The position numbers were made by a program, and so were the translations under genes. A stretch of 64,000 bases of DNA from G963677185 sp963677185 (GTDB taxonomy: Bacteria; Bacillota; Syntrophomonadia; Syntrophomonadales; Syntrophomonadaceae). Shown one piece after another: positions 60,715-64,000 of this stretch. The stretch covers positions 1,922,001-1,986,000 of the forward strand of contig OY781889.1 in the NCBI GenBank assembly GCA_963677185.1. The letters run 5' to 3'. The notes below the pieces were generated by a model, which worked only from the letters and a program-made list of their open reading frames with translations, was not told the DNA's origin and ran no database searches. The stretch's first letter is position 1, and each line of letters opens with the position of its first letter.

Positions 60715-61421
60715 ACCAGGATATCCAGACTCAAATGGAGACCGAATTTCGCGAAACCGCAGGCTGCAGGATCATGGCCATTTACTCCAGGCTTTTCGAC
60801 CATTTTGGCCCCCTGAACTGGTGGCCGGGGGACAGCCCATTCGAAGTAATGGTGGGAGCAGTATTGACACAGGCAGTTTCCTGGAATAACGCTGCCCGGG
60901 CGGTTAATAATTTAAAAGATGCCGGCCTGTTGTCAGCAGATGCCCTTCTGGAAACATCCCGTGATGATCTGGCCAAACATATTACCCCGGCTTTATACAA
61001 TCGCCAGAAAGCCCGCAAGCTGCATGAACTGGCGAGCTTTATCAGAGTTCGCTACGGAGGCAGCCTGGAGCTAATGTTTGGCGAAAAACTGGACGTTTTA
61101 AGGCCTGCTCTGCTGGGAATATGGGGCATCGGGCCGGAAACTGCCGATTCCATACTGCTGTATGCGGGCCAATATCCGGTTTTTGTAGTAGACGCATACA
61201 CCATTCGCATCTTCAGCCGTCTTGAACTGGTAGCCGGGCCGGTTAAGTATCAGGAAATGCAATTATTTTTGGAAAAAAACACTGATCCTGATATATACTT
61301 GTACAATGAATATCATGCTTTGCTGGTCAATCTGGGCAAAGATTACTGCCGTAAAACGAAGCCGAATTGCCAGGGATGTCCCTTGAAGATGCAATGCGGG
61401 CAGGGTATTAAAAATATGTAG
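60711..61421 (+). CDS. Endonuclease III-like DNA glycosylase with 4Fe-4S cluster
   Basis: The 236-residue protein has the HhH-GPD fold: SPFEVMVGAVLTQAVSW, LGIWGIGPETADSILLYA, VVDAYTIRIF. A C-terminal C-x6-C-x2-C-x5-C cluster site is present. The lysine of bifunctional EndoIII (GxGRKTA) is replaced by glutamate, so it should be a monofunctional glycosylase, MagIII-like. The overlap of four bases with the upstream gene suggests co-expression. The catalytic aspartate (VVDA) is kept. The damaged base it removes is unknown. Confidence 0.88.
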   Translation: MNQDIQTQMETEFRETAGCRIMAIYSRLFDHFGPLNWWPGDSPFEVMVGAVLTQAVSWNNAARAVNNLKDAGLLSADALLETSRDDLAKHITPALYNRQKARKLHELASFIRVRYGGSLELMFGEKLDVLRPALLGIWGIGPETADSILLYAGQYPVFVVDAYTIRIFSRLELVAGPVKYQEMQLFLEKNTDPDIYLYNEYHALLVNLGKDYCRKTKPNCQGCPLKMQCGQGIKNM

Positions 61422-61436
61422 TATGGAGGGTTGCAC

Positions 61437-62738
61437 ATGTCGTATTGGGATAAGGAGCTCGAATGCATGGGCCGCGAACAGCTTGAGCGCTTACAGTTGC
61501 GGAGGCTCAAGGAAACCGTTTTTCGAGTATATTCCTTTGTTCCGGCCTATCGGGAAAAAATGGATTCAGCTGGCATCAAGCCCGATAATATCGAATGCCT
61601 GGCGGATCTAGCCCGGCTGCCGTTTACTTACAAGCAGGATTTGCGAGACAATTATCCATTTGGGCTGTTTGCCCTGCCTATGTCAGAAGTTGTGCGCATT
61701 CATTCCTCGTCAGGAACCACCGGCAAACCTACTGTGGTCGGCTATTCCCGCAAGGACATTGACACCTGGGCCGAACTGATGGCCAGGGCGCTTTCCAGTG
61801 CCGGAGGCAGCAAGCATTCAGTAATTCAGAATTCCTACGGCTATGGCCTTTTTACCGGAGGCCTGGGAATCCATTATGGGGCTGAAAAAATCGGTGCATC
61901 AGTAATACCTACTTCCGGAGGCAATACCAGCCGCCAGGTTATGCTCATGCAGGACTTTGGCACCACCCTTTTAACCTGCACCCCGTCGTATGCGCTGTTT
62001 ATTGCGGAAGTACTGGAAGAAAATGGTATCGATCCTGCCGATCTCAATATAGAATCGGGCCTGTTCGGGGCGGAACCGTGGTCGGAGAACATGCGCCGGG
62101 AAATTGAGGAACGCCTGAAGATCAAGGCCTATGACATTTACGGATTAAGTGAAATAATCGGTCCCGGGGTGGCTTACGAGTGCGACGGCAAATGCGGGCT
62201 GCACGTGGCCGAGGATCACTTCATACCTGAAATTATCGACCCGATAACCGAAGAAGTGCTTCCGCCAGGTTCACCGGGGGAATTGGTGATCACTACAGTT
62301 ACCAAGGAAGCATTGCCGATAATTCGGTACCGTACCCGGGACCTTTCCGAGCTTTCCTATGAACTGTGCTCTTGCGGACGCACCCATGTGCGCATGCATA
62401 AAGTGCTGGGCCGCTCCGATGATATGGTTATTATTCGTGGCGTCAACGTATTTCCGTCCATGGTGGAAAGCGTATTGCTCAGCATTCCGGGTGTCGAGCC
62501 CCATTACATGCTGATAGTAGACCGGGTGGGGCATCTGGACGAACTTGAGGTTCAGGTAGAAATATCCGAGAAGCTGTTCAGCGATGAAGTGCGCAAAATG
62601 GAAACCATTGGCCGCCAGATCAGCAAGGAACTGGAAAGTGCCCTGGGTATCGCTGTCAAGGTGCGTTTGGTTGAACCTAAAACCATTGAACGCAGCGAAG
62701 GCAAGGCCCGGCGTGTTATCGACAAGCGCAAGCTGTAA
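61437..62738 (+). CDS. paaK: Phenylacetate-CoA ligase
   Basis: The 433-residue protein is of the short PaaK type: SSSGTTGKPTVVGYSRKD (about 90), SGLFGAEPWSENMR, YDIYGLSEIIGPGVAYEC and the C-terminal KVLGRSDDMVIIRGVNVFPS. It activates phenylacetate or related aryl acids with ATP and CoA. GGAGGG precedes ATG 61437. An ACT protein follows, a pair often found in anaerobes with aromatic amino-acid breakdown. The true substrate is not proved. Confidence 0.92.
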   Translation: MSYWDKELECMGREQLERLQLRRLKETVFRVYSFVPAYREKMDSAGIKPDNIECLADLARLPFTYKQDLRDNYPFGLFALPMSEVVRIHSSSGTTGKPTVVGYSRKDIDTWAELMARALSSAGGSKHSVIQNSYGYGLFTGGLGIHYGAEKIGASVIPTSGGNTSRQVMLMQDFGTTLLTCTPSYALFIAEVLEENGIDPADLNIESGLFGAEPWSENMRREIEERLKIKAYDIYGLSEIIGPGVAYECDGKCGLHVAEDHFIPEIIDPITEEVLPPGSPGELVITTVTKEALPIIRYRTRDLSELSYELCSCGRTHVRMHKVLGRSDDMVIIRGVNVFPSMVESVLLSIPGVEPHYMLIVDRVGHLDELEVQVEISEKLFSDEVRKMETIGRQISKELESALGIAVKVRLVEPKTIERSEGKARRVIDKRKL

Positions 62739-62891
62739 AAAGGGTTTGGCGATCTGGAGAAATGCTATTGCGTATGCATTACCGGACGCATGAAGTATAA
62801 TTATGACAGGATTAATAATGGGCTCTGTCATTCCTGCCAGGCAGGAGTTGCAAGTGCAGAATTAAAATAAAATTTGATTGGGGGTAATGCG

Positions 62892-63320
62892 ATGGCCAAG
62901 CAAATTTCAGTGTTTCTAGAGAACAAAAAGGGGCGTTTGGCTCATGTGACCAGGGTTTTGGGTGAAGCCAAAATAAATATTCGTGCCCTGTCCATTGCTG
63001 ATACGTCTGACTTCGGTATTTTGCGCATTATTGTGAATGATCCGGAACGCGCTCACCGGATTCTGAAAGAAGCCGGCTTTACGGTAAGTGAAACAGAAAT
63101 TATCGCAGTGCAGATTCCGGATGAACCGGGCATGCTGGCTGCCGTGCTGGAGCATATGTCCGAGGCTGATCTGAATATAGAGTATTTATATGCATTCCTG
63201 GGCAACGCCGGCAACGAAGTGCTGGTAATTTTCAAGGTGGAAGACCTGGAAAAAGCCAAGAACGCTTTCGAAGCCAAGGGTATAAAATATCTGGTCAAAG
63301 ACGAACTCTACGACATTTAA
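62892..63320 (+). CDS. Tandem ACT-domain protein
   Basis: The 142-residue protein consists of two ACT-like domains (residues 3-70 and 72-140), with QISVFLENKKGRLAHVTRVL in the first and IAVQIPDEPGMLAAVLEHMS in the second. ACT domains bind amino acids. It starts at ATG 62892 after GGGGGT. It follows paaK by 153 bp and may sense aromatic amino acids; this is inferred from context. Confidence 0.9.
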   Translation: MAKQISVFLENKKGRLAHVTRVLGEAKINIRALSIADTSDFGILRIIVNDPERAHRILKEAGFTVSETEIIAVQIPDEPGMLAAVLEHMSEADLNIEYLYAFLGNAGNEVLVIFKVEDLEKAKNAFEAKGIKYLVKDELYDI

Positions 63321-63339
63321 CCCAAAATAAGTATAACGT

Positions 63340-63530
63340 GGGGACAGCCCTTTGGGCTGTCCCTCAGTGTGTTGACAAAGTCAGACTGATGAGAAAACGC
63401 GAAGGTCGCGTTATGAGCAAAGGCCGCGATTGAGGCGTACTTGACGTACGTTGATTGAGCGGTCTTTGTGATATGACGATGAGATTCGCTTTTGTCATCG
63501 GTCTGGGGGACAGCCCTTTGGGCTGTCCCT
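63340..63530. repeat. 191-bp repeat element with terminal hairpins
   Basis: GGGACAGCCC-TTT-GGGCTGTCCC occurs at 63341-63363 and 63507-63529. The intervening segment is itself an imperfect inverted repeat: AGACTGATGAGAAAACGCGAA on the left matches the reverse complement of the right (AGACCGATGACAAAAGCGAA). The middle contains GCGTACTTGACGTACG. It looks like a mobile or structured intergenic repeat. The first hairpin could end the ACT transcript. Confidence 0.75.
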
Positions 63531-63672
63531 GCTAACTTTTAAACCATACCACCTGATTCTACACCCACCTTTAGTCCCCTTTTTAAATGTGACTACCCGC
63601 CAGAAAGCTGCGTATATTGCCGATCCCATATCCTGATTGCATCCGGCTGCCCCTATTTTGATTAAAAACACC

Positions 63673-63701
63673 TTTTCATAGGGAAGATTGTGGTGTAATA
63701 T
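63673..63701 (+). promoter_or_regulatory. Candidate promoter of mraZ
   Basis: TTTTCA (63673-63678) and TAATAT (63696-63701) are 17 bases apart. The TGGT boxes at 63691-63715 overlap the -10 and the start. Confidence 0.45.
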
Positions 63702-63715
63702 GGTTGAAAGTGGTT
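63691..63715 (+). promoter_or_regulatory. Three 10-bp-spaced TGGT boxes, candidate MraZ binding site
   Basis: TGGTG, TGGTT and TGGTT begin at 63691, 63701 and 63711. MraZ is known to bind direct repeats in its own promoter, so these may be its autoregulatory site. Confidence 0.5.
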
Positions 63716-63744
63716 AATTTGCCCTTTTGAAGGGGAGCGAACGT

Positions 63745-64000
63745 ATGTTTTATGGTGAATATCAGCATTCACTGGACAACAAAGGCCGGATAACCATTCC
63801 GGTTAAATACAGAGAAGAACTGGGCCAAGAGTTTATTGCAACCAAGGGCCTGGATGAATGTATTACGCTCTATCCCCGTGATGAATGGGAAAAGTATGAG
63901 CAGAAGCTCAGAACCCTTCCAACCGTCAGGCCCAATGCCCGCGGATACACGCGCACTCTTTACTCCAGCGTGGCTGAACTGGAAATGGACCGCCAGGGGC
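63745..64000 (+). CDS. mraZ: MraZ, transcriptional regulator of the dcw cluster (partial)
   Basis: The frame runs off the window after 85 codons. The visible part MFYGEYQHSLDNKGRITIPV and GLDECITLYPRDEWEKYE matches the first SpoVT-AbrB-like domain of MraZ. AAGGGGAG precedes ATG 63745, with a small hairpin (CCCTT-TTG-AAGGG) overlapping the ribosome site. rsmH and ftsL usually follow. It is DNA-binding and represses its own promoter. Confidence 0.93.
   Translation, partial: MFYGEYQHSLDNKGRITIPVKYREELGQEFIATKGLDECITLYPRDEWEKYEQKLRTLPTVRPNARGYTRTLYSSVAELEMDRQG

Noticed and set aside
1..64000. tRNA or rRNA genes
   Set aside because: No cloverleaf with a T-loop or any rRNA core sequence was noticed on reading; a dedicated scan was not possible.

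Overview
This window reads as a chromosomal piece of a Gram-positive Clostridia-type bacterium of the phylum Firmicutes, with base composition near 50% GC by eye. The evidence is the block rpsT / lepA-hemW-CIRCE-hrcA-grpE-dnaK-dnaJ-prmA-rsmE-mtaB, followed by HIT-rpsU-hemZ-hisS-aspS-6S RNA-tcdA and the first gene of the dcw cluster (mraZ). Strong AGGAGG ribosome sites and frequent TTG/GTG starts agree. HemW and HemZ, an alpha-methylacyl-CoA racemase-like CaiB protein, an enoyl-CoA hydratase and a PaaK-ACT pair fit an anaerobe using acyl- and aryl-CoA metabolism. A syntrophic Syntrophomonas-like relative is my guess, not a demonstrated assignment.

Layout. 1-6.2 kb: the 3' end of an M3-family oligopeptidase, a PocR/PAS histidine kinase, a YkvA protein, an XRE regulator with a membrane protein, a TetR regulator with a likely operator, and an EAL-HDOD signalling protein. 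6.3-9.65 kb: a structured leader and the CbiMNQO cobalt/nickel ECF transporter, ending with a tiny Cys-rich membrane protein and a terminator. 9.7-20.1 kb: CaiB-family enzyme, HD-GYP protein, enoyl-CoA hydratase, lysA, a run of four small membrane proteins, an MFS transporter and a CoA-disulfide-reductase-like flavoprotein.

20.18-29.88 kb is the accessory region. Matching inverted ends of at least 21 bp, each flanked by AATAAAT, enclose about 9.7 kb. Inside are an ISL3-family transposase, a 1921-residue secreted WapA/RHS-type polymorphic-toxin candidate, a small membrane protein in the position of an immunity gene, and an IS3-family insertion whose left end supplies the stop codon of that membrane protein. 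This is the most interesting part of the window.

30-41 kb: a CD225-like membrane protein, two DegV proteins, two convergent DEAD-box helicases separated by a perfect 97-bp inverted repeat, an SBP-type histidine kinase, a REC-HD-GYP response regulator and holA. 41-59.8 kb is the conserved translation/heat-shock core. 59.9-64 kb: a membrane protein, an endonuclease-III-like glycosylase without the usual lysine, PaaK and an ACT protein, a large hairpin-flanked repeat, and mraZ behind three 10-bp-spaced TGGT boxes.

Long intergenic palindromes of the GGGGAC type recur at 9.6, 12.4, 29.9, 33.5 and 63.4 kb and appear to be a dispersed repeat family of this genome.
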